A stretch of 64,000 nucleotides of DNA, from the NCBI RefSeq assembly GCF_024355225.1, contig NZ_VCNH01000008.1, positions 806,001 to 870,000 on the forward strand, given 5' to 3'. The DNA comes from Roseovarius sp. M141 (lineage in GTDB: Bacteria; Pseudomonadota; Alphaproteobacteria; Rhodobacterales; Rhodobacteraceae). Made by a program: the position numbers and the translations under genes. Below, in pieces: positions 9,741 through 17,975 of this stretch. The notes below the pieces were generated by a model that was not told where the DNA came from, did not search any database, and saw only the letters and a list, made by a program, of their open reading frames with translations. Each line of letters starts with the position of its first letter. The first letter of the stretch is position 1.

Positions 9741-9763
9741 AGCCCCGGCAGGATGCCGGGGCT
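9741..9763 (-). other. Perfect RNA hairpin between dctP and the ligase gene
   Basis: AGCCCCGGCA (9741-9750), three-base loop, TGCCGGGGCT (9754-9763). No U tract follows on either strand. Such GC-rich hairpins often protect the 3' end of the highly expressed binding-protein mRNA inside transporter operons. Confidence 0.6.
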
Positions 9764-9781
9764 ACCAGTTGCCACAAGCGA

Positions 9782-10822
9782 TCAGTCGAAGGAGTAGGGC
9801 ACGCCCGCCTTGCCGATCACATCGTTATAGTCGCGGAAGATCTGCACGACCTGCTGGTGAACCTCGCCTTCCTGAGCGATCTCGTCCCAGAATATGACGG
9901 CAGCGTCTTCGACGGTTTTCCACTCTTTTTGCGGGATCGAGCGCAGCTTCAGCTTGTCGCCCTGCGCACGCAGACGCGCCTCGCCGCCCCAATACCACTG
10001 GTTGCGGTAGGTGTGGCTGGCCTCGATTCCGGCCATGACGATCTGCTTCAGATGCTCGGGCAGGTCCGCCCACTGTTTGGGATTGACGAAGAACGATCCG
10101 ATCCACGCGCCCGAGATGTTGTTGGTCAGGAAATAATCGGTGACGTTCGCCCAGCCGACCGTGTAATCCTCGGTGATGCCCGACCATGCCATGCCGTCCA
10201 GCTCGCCGGTTTGCACGGCGACCTCGGCATCCTCGTAGGGGATGCTGACCGGTACGACGCCGAACTGCGACAGGAACCGCCCGGCGGTGGGGAAGGTGTA
10301 CAGCTTGAGACCGTCCAGATCCGCCAGCGACGTGATCTCGCGGGTGGTGTTGAAGTTGCAGGGGTCCTGACCCGCGGCCGACAACCATTTGACGCCGACC
10401 TTGTCGTATTCGGCTGTCCAGATATCGGCCAGCCCGTACTGGTTGAACAGGACGGGCACGTCCAGAATATGCTTGGTCGCCAGCGGGAAATATCCGCCGA
10501 ACTGTTGCAGCGGCGTTGGCGAGGCCATCGAATCGTCGTCCGAATGGACGCCGTCGATGGTGCCGCGCTGAAGGGCCTGAAACATCTCGCCGGTGGGCAC
10601 GATCTGATCGGCGTAGAACAGTTCGATCTCCATCTCGCCATTGGCGGCGGCGTTGATGTAGTCGATGGCGGGTTTCGTCACATGTTCGCCCAGTGCGGCG
10701 CCGGCATAGGTCTGAAACCGCCATTTGATCGGCGCTTGCGCACGAACGATGGACGGTGCGCCCAGCGCGGTGGCCGCCGTACCGATACCGGCGGAGGCCA
10801 GAAACTTTCTGCGTGTCGTCAT
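9782..10822 (-). CDS. dctP: TRAP transporter periplasmic solute-binding protein
   Basis: Binds the transported solute in the periplasm and delivers it to the DctQM membrane unit. 346 residues. The N-terminus has a twin-arginine export signal (TRRKFLASAG followed by a hydrophobic stretch and an Ala-Gln-Ala cleavage region), so the protein is probably exported folded. The TRAP signature is present: FQALQRGTIDG, the conserved arginine in TAGRFLSQFG, and WSGITEDYTVGW. This subgroup, with TAT signal and paired DctQ of about 200 residues, is often annotated for mannitol, keto-acid or other organic solutes, so family membership does not fix the ligand. It lies 60 bases after dctM in the same operon. 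Confidence 0.93.
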   Translation of the reverse strand: MTTRRKFLASAGIGTAATALGAPSIVRAQAPIKWRFQTYAGAALGEHVTKPAIDYINAAANGEMEIELFYADQIVPTGEMFQALQRGTIDGVHSDDDSMASPTPLQQFGGYFPLATKHILDVPVLFNQYGLADIWTAEYDKVGVKWLSAAGQDPCNFNTTREITSLADLDGLKLYTFPTAGRFLSQFGVVPVSIPYEDAEVAVQTGELDGMAWSGITEDYTVGWANVTDYFLTNNISGAWIGSFFVNPKQWADLPEHLKQIVMAGIEASHTYRNQWYWGGEARLRAQGDKLKLRSIPQKEWKTVEDAAVIFWDEIAQEGEVHQQVVQIFRDYNDVIGKAGVPYSFD

Positions 10823-10882
10823 CTTTTCTCTCCTTGTTGGTTCACGTTGGCTCGAATGCTCCTTGGCGGAGTTCTTATGTTG

Positions 10883-12202
10883 TCAGTTATACACCAGATT
10901 CGGCAGCCACAGGGCGATCTGCGGGAAGGCCATGACAGCCGCGAGCGCGACGACCATCACCGCCACGAACGGAATGATCGACCGATAGATATCGCGGATC
11001 GAGATTTCGGGCGGCGCCATCGCGCGCATCAGGAACAGGTTATAGCCGAAGGGCGGCGTCATATAGGCGATCTGGCAGGTGATCGTATAGAGCACGCCGT
11101 ACCAGATCAGATCAAACCCCAGCTCGCCCACGAGCGGAACGTAGAGCGGCGCGACGATGACCAGCATGGCCGTATCGTCCAGAAACGTGCCCATCACGAT
11201 AAAGCTGAGCTGCATCAGGATCAGGATGATCCACGGGTCCAGCCCCCATTGCGCGGTGAACAGATCCGAAATCGCCTTGACCGCGCCCAGCCCGTCAAAG
11301 ATCGCGCCAAAGCCAAGTGCGGCGAGGATGATCCACATGAACATGCACGAGATGCCCAGCGTGTTGCGCACCGAATTCTCGAAAACCTCGCGCGTCATCC
11401 GCCCCTTGAGGACGGCGGCGAGGAAGGCCGCCATCGCGCCGATCGCACTGCTTTCCACCAGCGAGGTCCAGCCCTTGACGAAGGGCACCATCATCACCGC
11501 AAAGATGACCAGCGGCAGGATGCCCGCCGATAGCAGGCGCAGCTTTTCGCGGGTGCCGACATTGCGTTCCTCGACCGGCAGGGGCGGGCCCAGATCGGGC
11601 TGCATCCGGCAGCGCACATAGATGTAGATGATGAACATCGTCGCCATCATCAGGCCGGGAATGACCCCCGCCAGCCACAATTGCCCGACCGGCTGACGTG
11701 CGATCATCGCATACAGCACCAGCACCACCGAGGGCGGCACGAGAATGCCCAGGGATGACCCCGCCTGAATGACCCCCGTCACCATGATCTTGTCATAGCC
11801 GCGCTTCAGCAGTTCGGGCAGCGCGATGGTCGCGCCGATGGCCATGCCGGCGACCGACAGGCCGTTCATGGCCGAAATCAGCACCATCAACAGGATCGTG
11901 CCAATCGCCAGACCGCCGCGCACAGGCCCCATCCAGACGTGGAACATGCGGTAGAGATCATCGGCAATGCGGCTCTCGCTCAGCACATAGCCCATGAAAA
12001 TGAACATCGGCAGCGTCAGCAGCGGATACCACTTCATCAGCTTCATCGCGGCGGAAAACGGCATATCCGCCCCGCCCGTGCCCCACAGCAGCATGCCACC
12101 AGCGGCGGCCACAAAGCCGATGGCGCCGAACACCCGCTGACCCGTCAGCAGCATCAGCATCATCGAGCTGAACATCAGGATCGCAATCATCTCGTATGGC
12201 AT
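10883..12202 (-). CDS. dctM: TRAP transporter large permease subunit
   Basis: Large membrane component that performs ion-driven solute uptake. 439 residues with about twelve hydrophobic segments spread over the whole length. Family landmarks include SLGILVPPSVVLVLYAMI and the C-terminal MTPPFGYNLFLM. The start codon overlaps the dctQ stop by one base (TGATG), a coupling arrangement expected for subunits of one complex. Confidence 0.95.
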   Translation of the reverse strand: MPYEMIAILMFSSMMLMLLTGQRVFGAIGFVAAAGGMLLWGTGGADMPFSAAMKLMKWYPLLTLPMFIFMGYVLSESRIADDLYRMFHVWMGPVRGGLAIGTILLMVLISAMNGLSVAGMAIGATIALPELLKRGYDKIMVTGVIQAGSSLGILVPPSVVLVLYAMIARQPVGQLWLAGVIPGLMMATMFIIYIYVRCRMQPDLGPPLPVEERNVGTREKLRLLSAGILPLVIFAVMMVPFVKGWTSLVESSAIGAMAAFLAAVLKGRMTREVFENSVRNTLGISCMFMWIILAALGFGAIFDGLGAVKAISDLFTAQWGLDPWIILILMQLSFIVMGTFLDDTAMLVIVAPLYVPLVGELGFDLIWYGVLYTITCQIAYMTPPFGYNLFLMRAMAPPEISIRDIYRSIIPFVAVMVVALAAVMAFPQIALWLPNLVYN

Positions 12203-12798
12203 CAGATTTCTTCCCCGCGAATGCGGCCAATATCGCGAAAAAATTCAGCGGTGACTTGCAGCAGCATCAGCGTGACGCCGATGATCATTATGGTCTTGAC
12301 CGGCCAGATATAGGGCCGCCACGCGGTCGGGCTGCGCTCCATGAAACCCATCTGCTCCTTGGCCGCTGACGGGCCTTCGGTGAGGAGCGTCTTGAACAGA
12401 TCCCAGAAAAAGCTGAACGGTTCGCCGGTGAAATGCCCCAGCGAATAGGCGGTTGACCCGATGGCGCCGTAGAGCAGTACGCCGAGGTAGAACATCAGGA
12501 ACAGCACGGTAATGGCGTCCATCCACGCCTTTTGCCGCACGGTCCAGTTGCCGTAGAACAGATCCATCCGCACGTTCGACCCCATCTGAATCGCATAGGG
12601 CCCGCCCAGAACGTAAAAGGCGACCATGACGAACTGCGCCATTTCCAGCGTCCACAGCGTCGGCTCGAAAAACGTCTTGGACACGGACGACCACATCAGC
12701 ACGCCGATCAGCGCAAAGATCAGATACATCGCGATGCGGCCGATGAAATAATTCATCGCATCGACGCCGCGCACGAAACCCCGGATGACCTTAGGCAT
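12202..12798 (-). CDS. dctQ: TRAP transporter small permease subunit
   Basis: Small membrane subunit that joins DctM and receives the binding protein. 198 residues, four predicted membrane segments: about 15-37, 50-72, 94-120 and 160-182. The stretch between the third and fourth segments, with GHFTGEPFSFFWDLFKTLL, is typical of the larger DctQ type. It begins inside the end of the upstream amidohydrolase gene (8-base overlap), and its stop overlaps the dctM start, so the amidohydrolase and transporter are made from one message. Confidence 0.92.
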   Translation of the reverse strand: MPKVIRGFVRGVDAMNYFIGRIAMYLIFALIGVLMWSSVSKTFFEPTLWTLEMAQFVMVAFYVLGGPYAIQMGSNVRMDLFYGNWTVRQKAWMDAITVLFLMFYLGVLLYGAIGSTAYSLGHFTGEPFSFFWDLFKTLLTEGPSAAKEQMGFMERSPTAWRPYIWPVKTIMIIGVTLMLLQVTAEFFRDIGRIRGEEI

Positions 12799-13576
12799 GT
12801 CTGGCTCCTTGCGTTTGAAGGCCCAGATGGATCAGCGCGGGGGCGATCATCGCGCACAGCTCGTCGCCCATCCGGGCGACATCCTCGGGCGTTTTCAGCA
12901 GATCGTTGCGCACTTCGATCATCACATTCGCCAGGCCATGCGCCATTCCGTGAATTCGCAGCGAATGGGTGACGCCGTCCTCGGGACCATAGGGCTGGTT
13001 GCGGTGAATCGTGCGGTGCGCCACCTTTGCCGCGCTGTGCAATATGGCATCGGCCAGCGCGGTGTCGGTATCGTGCAGCACGCCGATTTCAGTCTCGCGC
13101 GTTTCGCCATAGTAAACCGGGGTAAAGCTGTGAACCGTAATGATTGCCGTGGGCTGCGAGCGATGCTGCCGCGCGGCGATGGCGCCTGCCACGGCAGCGC
13201 AGAACGGGCGATACACCGTTTCGGTCCGCTCGGCGCGCTGGGCATCTGTCAGGTTGGCATTGCCGGGCACGTCGATCAGTTCGGATTTTTCCGGCATGGC
13301 CGATGCGGCCTCTGGCGGGCGGTTGCAGTCGTAAACCAGCCGCGAAACCGTGGCGGCAATCAGCGTGCCATCGAGGTAACCGGCCAGATACTGCGCCAGA
13401 TCGCGCGCGCCGGGATCCCATGCCGCATGGCTCGTCGCCGCCTCGGGCGTCAAGCCCAGCCCGCCGTAGCGCGCGGGAATATCATGCGCGGCATGTTCGC
13501 ACAGGATCAGCGCCGCGCCGGTGGCATCGGCGCCGATAATTTCGACTACTGCGTTTTCCTGCGGCTCGCCTGACAT
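12791..13576 (-). CDS. N-formylglutamate amidohydrolase family protein
   Basis: Zinc-dependent amide hydrolase of the FGase family, 261 residues. Seen are ILCEHAAHDIPARYGGLGL near residue 25, HAAWDPGARDLA, VYDCNRPP, TVHSFTPVY and VMIEVRNDL near the end. Classical FGases hydrolyse N-formylglutamate in histidine degradation, but no hut gene is nearby. As first gene of a transporter-ligase-dehydrogenase operon it more likely cleaves the gamma-glutamyl or N-acyl product of that pathway. This assignment is inference. A distinct paralogue lies at 23116. The ATG at 13576 faces the divergent RpiR regulator. Confidence 0.88.
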   Translation of the reverse strand: MSGEPQENAVVEIIGADATGAALILCEHAAHDIPARYGGLGLTPEAATSHAAWDPGARDLAQYLAGYLDGTLIAATVSRLVYDCNRPPEAASAMPEKSELIDVPGNANLTDAQRAERTETVYRPFCAAVAGAIAARQHRSQPTAIITVHSFTPVYYGETRETEIGVLHDTDTALADAILHSAAKVAHRTIHRNQPYGPEDGVTHSLRIHGMAHGLANVMIEVRNDLLKTPEDVARMGDELCAMIAPALIHLGLQTQGARHA

Positions 13577-13662
13577 GACGCCCCCTCGTTGCTTGGAAAA
13601 ATCTTTCCACGCCGCAGAAATTCTGTCAATATCTTTCCAGACCTTTTCGGAGAAACCTTGCG
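13577..13662. promoter_or_regulatory. Divergent control region with repeated ATCTTTCCA boxes
   Basis: The 86 bases between the amidohydrolase and RpiR genes hold an inverted repeat TGGAAA-AATC-TTTCCA (13594-13609). A second ATCTTTCCA lies exactly 30 bases further (13631-13639). The spacing places both boxes on nearly the same face of the helix, as for a dimer-of-dimers regulator. RpiR is the obvious candidate to bind here. Confidence 0.55.
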
Positions 13663-14553
13663 ATGAGCCAGACTTCCCGACCTACAGGCCATGCCACAGG
13701 CCAAACGGTGCGCGAGGCGATCCGCACGCATTATGCCGCGTTGACCCAGTCCGAACGCAAATTCGCGCAGGCGCTGCTGGATAATTACCCGGCGGCGGGT
13801 CTTGCCTCGATCACCATCGCCGCGGCCAATGCGCAGGTTTCGACGCCGACACTGGCGCGGCTGGTGCAAAAGCTGGGGTTCAAGGGCTATCCACAGTTCC
13901 AGCAGGCCCTGCTGGCCGAGCTTGAGGCCAAGGCCTCCGGCCCCACCCAGCGCCGCGACCAATGGGCCAGCGAGGTGCCGGAATCGCACCTGCTGAACCG
14001 CTTTGCCACGGCGGTGGGCGACAACATCCAGCAGACGCTGGCCAATCTGGACAGCGCGCAGTTCGACAGCGCGACGCGGCTGCTGGCCGATACCGACAGG
14101 CGGCTTTATGTCGTCGGCGGGCGGATCAGTCGCGCGCTGGCCGACTATGCCTTTACCCATTTTCAGGCGATGCGCAGGCGCATCACGCATATGACTTCCA
14201 GCTCGGCCACATGGCCGCATTACGTGCTGGACATGACCGAGGGCGACGTGCTGCTGCTGTTCGACATGCGCCGGTACGAGACGAACCTGCTGCGCCTTGC
14301 CCAGCTGGCGACCGAGCGCGGCGTTGCCGTGATCCTGATCACCGATCAATGGGCCAGCCCGGCCGCCGCCCATGCCGCGCACACGTTTCATTGCTGGACG
14401 CAGATCCCGTCGGCATGGGACAGCAACACCTCGACCATGATGCTGCTGGAGGCGCTGATTGCCGCCACTCAAGAGGCGAACTGGCCCGAAACGCGCGAAC
14501 GCTATGAGCGGCTGGACAGTATCTTCGACGCCGCGCGCCTGTTCGAGAAGTGA
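13663..14553 (+). CDS. RpiR family transcriptional regulator (HTH plus SIS domain)
   Basis: Likely controls the divergent transporter/catabolic operon. 296 residues: an N-terminal RpiR helix-turn-helix (about 15-85, with LASITIAAANAQVSTPTLAR as the recognition part) and a C-terminal SIS domain (about 115-260, with LYVVGGRISRALADYAF) that senses a ligand, usually a phosphosugar or pathway intermediate. The start ATG lies 24 bases after the second ATCTTTCCA box. RpiR proteins in this bacterial group often sit beside amine or amino-acid catabolic operons. Whether it represses or activates cannot be read. Confidence 0.9.
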   Translation: MSQTSRPTGHATGQTVREAIRTHYAALTQSERKFAQALLDNYPAAGLASITIAAANAQVSTPTLARLVQKLGFKGYPQFQQALLAELEAKASGPTQRRDQWASEVPESHLLNRFATAVGDNIQQTLANLDSAQFDSATRLLADTDRRLYVVGGRISRALADYAFTHFQAMRRRITHMTSSSATWPHYVLDMTEGDVLLLFDMRRYETNLLRLAQLATERGVAVILITDQWASPAAAHAAHTFHCWTQIPSAWDSNTSTMMLLEALIAATQEANWPETRERYERLDSIFDAARLFEK

Positions 14554-14584
14554 CGCACAGGTATCGCCGTCGCCAGCAGCGCGG

Positions 14585-14989
<405 letters not shown>

Positions 14990-15093
14990 TAAAACAGATC
15001 TGACTTTGGCCGGGGCGCGGCGTCTGCCGCTGCGCCCGTGGCCCTGCTGCGCACGCCGCACGCTGCCGGTGTCGCGCGTGTGGCGGTCGCAGG

Positions 15094-15975
15094 TCAGCTC
15101 AGATAGAAACGGTCTGCCTTCATCGGTGCAGGCACGGGCATATCCAGATGCGGCGCAAGGCTGATTTCGATGGTGCGGCACATCGCGTCAAGCGGCAGGC
15201 CGTTCACCGTCTCGCCGAAAGGGTGGGCCAACTCCTCGGTCACTTCGGCGAGGCCGATAAAGATATAGGCCATCATCCCCACGAAGACCGGCGACAGCCA
15301 GCCGGCCGTTTCGATCAGGCCGAACGGGATGAGGCCGCAATAGACATAGGTCGTCCGAAAGATCAGCAGCGAATAGACATAAGGCAGTGGCGTCGTCGCG
15401 ATCCTTTCGCAGCCGCATTGCGACTGTACGATTGCTGCCAGGCGTTCAGCCAGGGCGCGGCGGGCAAAGCCATCGGGCGCGGCGCGCACGATCACCTCGG
15501 TCATCTGGTTCAGTTTGGTGCAGGGCGGGTGCGGGGTGGCCAGATCTTCGGCGCTCAGCCAATTCAGGGGCGCCGATTTCGACGACAGCTGCCGCAGGTT
15601 CAGCCTGTGCGCGTGGATGAACCCCAGCGCAAGGGTCAGCACGCGGTGCCGGTCGGCGCGTTCGGGCAGGAAAATCTCGACCTCGCGCGACAGGGAGCGC
15701 ATGTCGGCGATCAGGCGGCCCCACAGCTTGCGCCCCTCCCACCACCGGTCATGCGCGGCGTTGTTGCGAAAGCCGAGGAACAGCGACAGCGCGATACCGA
15801 ACACCGCGAAGGGGGCGGCGCTGGTATGGGGCAACTGCATGTAATTCTTGTCGATCCAGACCAGCCCGGTGGCGAAAAGCGTCACGACGAAAATACGCGG
15901 CAGAATTCGGGGCAGGACCGAGCCGCGCACTGAAAAGAGCAGTTGCAGCAGCCCCGGCTTGTCGCGGATGATCAC
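15094..15975 (-). CDS. Bestrophin-like membrane channel protein
   Basis: Bestrophin/UPF0187 family anion (or cation) channel, about 293 residues with four hydrophobic regions. Family marks are RDKPGLLQLLF at the start, FLGFRNNAAHDRWWEGRKLWG, LIPFGLIETAGWLSPVF and EVTEELAHPFGETVNGLPLD. I start it at the GTG at 15975, which overlaps the purD stop by four bases (GTGA) and begins exactly at the family-typical N-terminus. An ATG at 16020 would add 15 residues inside purD. Physiological role is unknown. Confidence 0.88.
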   Translation of the reverse strand: MIIRDKPGLLQLLFSVRGSVLPRILPRIFVVTLFATGLVWIDKNYMQLPHTSAAPFAVFGIALSLFLGFRNNAAHDRWWEGRKLWGRLIADMRSLSREVEIFLPERADRHRVLTLALGFIHAHRLNLRQLSSKSAPLNWLSAEDLATPHPPCTKLNQMTEVIVRAAPDGFARRALAERLAAIVQSQCGCERIATTPLPYVYSLLIFRTTYVYCGLIPFGLIETAGWLSPVFVGMMAYIFIGLAEVTEELAHPFGETVNGLPLDAMCRTIEISLAPHLDMPVPAPMKADRFYLS

Positions 15976-17234
15976 AGCGCGCGCCAGCCGATGTCGCGAC
16001 GGCAGAACCCTTCGGGCCAATCGATCCGGTCGACGGTATCGTAAGCGCGATCCGCCGCCTCGCGCAGGGTGGCGCCCCGCGCGGTGACGCCCAAAACGCG
16101 CCCGCCCGCTGCTGTGGTCTTACCATCCTTGGCCGCAGTGCCGGCGTGGAACACCATGTTGAAGCTGTCGGCCGGGCAGTCCTCCAGCCCGCCGATGACG
16201 CTGCCCTTGGCATAGTCGCCGGGATAGCCATCTGCGGCCATGACGACGCAGAGCGCGTGATCCTCGCCCCATGTCACATCCGACTGATCCAGCCGCCCCT
16301 CGGCCGCGGCGTGCATCAGGTCCATCGCCTGCGCGCCAAGGCGCATCATCAGCACCTGGCATTCGGGATCGCCAAAGCGCACGTTGTATTCCACCAGACG
16401 CGGCTGACCATCCTGGATCATCAGCCCGACATAGAGCACGCCCTGAAACGGCATCCCGCGTTTCGCCATTTCGGCCATGGTGGGGCGCACGATTTCATCC
16501 ATCGCGCGCGCTTCGATCCGGGGCGTGAGGACCGGCGCGGGGGAATAGGCGCCCATGCCGCCGGTGTTGGGGCCGGTATCGCCCTCACCCACGCGCTTGT
16601 GATCCTGCGCGGTGCCGATGGACAGGATGTTTTCCCCGTCACACAGGACAAACAGCGATGCTTCCTCGCCCTCCATGAATTCCTCGATCACCACCTCGGC
16701 GCCGGCCCCGCCAAAGGCCCCGCCAAACATGTCGTCGATGGCGGCATGCGCTTCCTCGACCGTTTCGGCGATGATGACGCCCTTGCCTGCCGCCAGCCCA
16801 TCGGCCTTGACCACGATGGGGGCGCCTTGGGCGGCGACATAATCTCGCGCGGCGGCGGCATCGGTGAAATGGCCATAGGCGGCGGTGGGTGCGCCGCAAG
16901 CGTCGCAGATTTCCTTGGTGAAGCTTTTCGACGCTTCCAGCAGCGCCGCCGCCTTCGACGGTCCGAAGGTCAGCACGCCGGCCTCGCGCAGGCGGTCGGC
17001 GACACCGGCGGCCAGGGGCGCCTCGGGGCCGATGATGACGAAATCAATCGCCTCCTGCTCCGCAAATGTCACGACGGCGCCGGGGTTCATGATATCCAGC
17101 GTCGCGCAATCGGCGATGGCCGCGATCCCGGCATTTCCCGGCGCCACTATCAGGCGGTCGCATTTGGGATTTTGCAGCACGGCCCATGCCAGCGCATGTT
17201 CGCGCCCGCCGCTGCCGAGGATCAAGATGTTCAT
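15972..17234 (-). CDS. purD: Phosphoribosylamine-glycine ligase
   Basis: Joins glycine to phosphoribosylamine with ATP, the second step of de novo purine synthesis. 420 residues. N-terminal ILGSGGREHALAW, ATP-grasp glycine loop KADGLAAGKGVI, VVIEEFMEGEEASLF, and VEYNVRFGDPECQ are all family signatures. The ATG at 17234 has GGAGA six bases upstream and matches the family start. An upstream in-frame extension to 17558 is non-homologous sequence and was discarded. The downstream bestrophin gene is translationally coupled. Confidence 0.97.
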   Translation of the reverse strand: MNILILGSGGREHALAWAVLQNPKCDRLIVAPGNAGIAAIADCATLDIMNPGAVVTFAEQEAIDFVIIGPEAPLAAGVADRLREAGVLTFGPSKAAALLEASKSFTKEICDACGAPTAAYGHFTDAAAARDYVAAQGAPIVVKADGLAAGKGVIIAETVEEAHAAIDDMFGGAFGGAGAEVVIEEFMEGEEASLFVLCDGENILSIGTAQDHKRVGEGDTGPNTGGMGAYSPAPVLTPRIEARAMDEIVRPTMAEMAKRGMPFQGVLYVGLMIQDGQPRLVEYNVRFGDPECQVLMMRLGAQAMDLMHAAAEGRLDQSDVTWGEDHALCVVMAADGYPGDYAKGSVIGGLEDCPADSFNMVFHAGTAAKDGKTTAAGGRVLGVTARGATLREAADRAYDTVDRIDWPEGFCRRDIGWRAL

Positions 17235-17370
17235 GCCGCTCTCCTGCTGTTTTCGCCTGCGCGCACTGAATAGGGCCAAGGTGCCGCGCAGGCAAGCGGC
17301 AGGGGATGGAACGCAGCCGCGCGGCGCGCGTTGGGCCGACAGAAGACACCAAGACACGGAAGGAAAGACA

Positions 17371-17931
17371 ATGGCTGATATTTCAGGACGCAAGGTCGCA
17401 ATTCTGTCAACGCACGGCTTCGAGCAATCCGAACTTGAGCATCCGCTCAAGGCGCTGAGGGAGGCAGGCGCGACCGTGCATGTCATCGCCCCCGAGGGCG
17501 GCGAGATTCGCGGCTGGGACGGCGGCGACTGGGGCCAGAGCGTCAAGGTCGACCACACGCTGGATCAGGTCAAGCAGGCCGACTACGACGCGCTGATGCT
17601 GCCAGGAGGCCAGATGAACCCCGATATCCTGCGCGCCAACCCCGACGCCGTCGCCTTCGTGCGGGCCTTCTGGGATGCGAAAAAACCCATCGGCGCGATC
17701 TGCCACGCCCCGTGGCTGTTGATCGAGGCGGATATCGCCAAGGGCCGCGACATGACCTCCTACCATTCGATCCGCAAGGATGTGGAGAATGCGGGCGCCA
17801 ACTGGCACGACAAGGATGTGGTCTGCGACAAGGCGCTGGTGACCAGCCGCAACCCCGACGATCTGCCCGCGTTCTGCGCCAAGCTGATCGAGGAAATCGG
17901 CGAGGGCAAACATACCTCGCGCGCTGCCTGA
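17371..17931 (+). CDS. DJ-1/PfpI family type 1 glutamine amidotransferase-like protein
   Basis: 186-residue single-domain protein of the PfpI/DJ-1 superfamily, known as intracellular peptidases, glyoxalases or chaperone-like stress proteins. The nucleophile elbow is AICHAPW with Cys near residue 113, preceded by LMLPGG and the acidic EQSELEHPL near residue 20. The start at 17371 has GGAAAG upstream. It is divergent from purD and stands alone. Confidence 0.9.
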   Translation: MADISGRKVAILSTHGFEQSELEHPLKALREAGATVHVIAPEGGEIRGWDGGDWGQSVKVDHTLDQVKQADYDALMLPGGQMNPDILRANPDAVAFVRAFWDAKKPIGAICHAPWLLIEADIAKGRDMTSYHSIRKDVENAGANWHDKDVVCDKALVTSRNPDDLPAFCAKLIEEIGEGKHTSRAA

Positions 17932-17975
17932 CGGCACGTCTTTTCAAGCGCGCCGGGATGGGGCATTGATGGGGC

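Noticed and set aside
9741..9763. Hairpin as an intrinsic terminator
   Set aside because: No U tract on either strand and the genes on both sides belong to one unit; more likely a stabilising stem.
9719..11533. 604-codon plus-strand frame
   Set aside because: Antisense to dctP and dctM; no recognisable domain.
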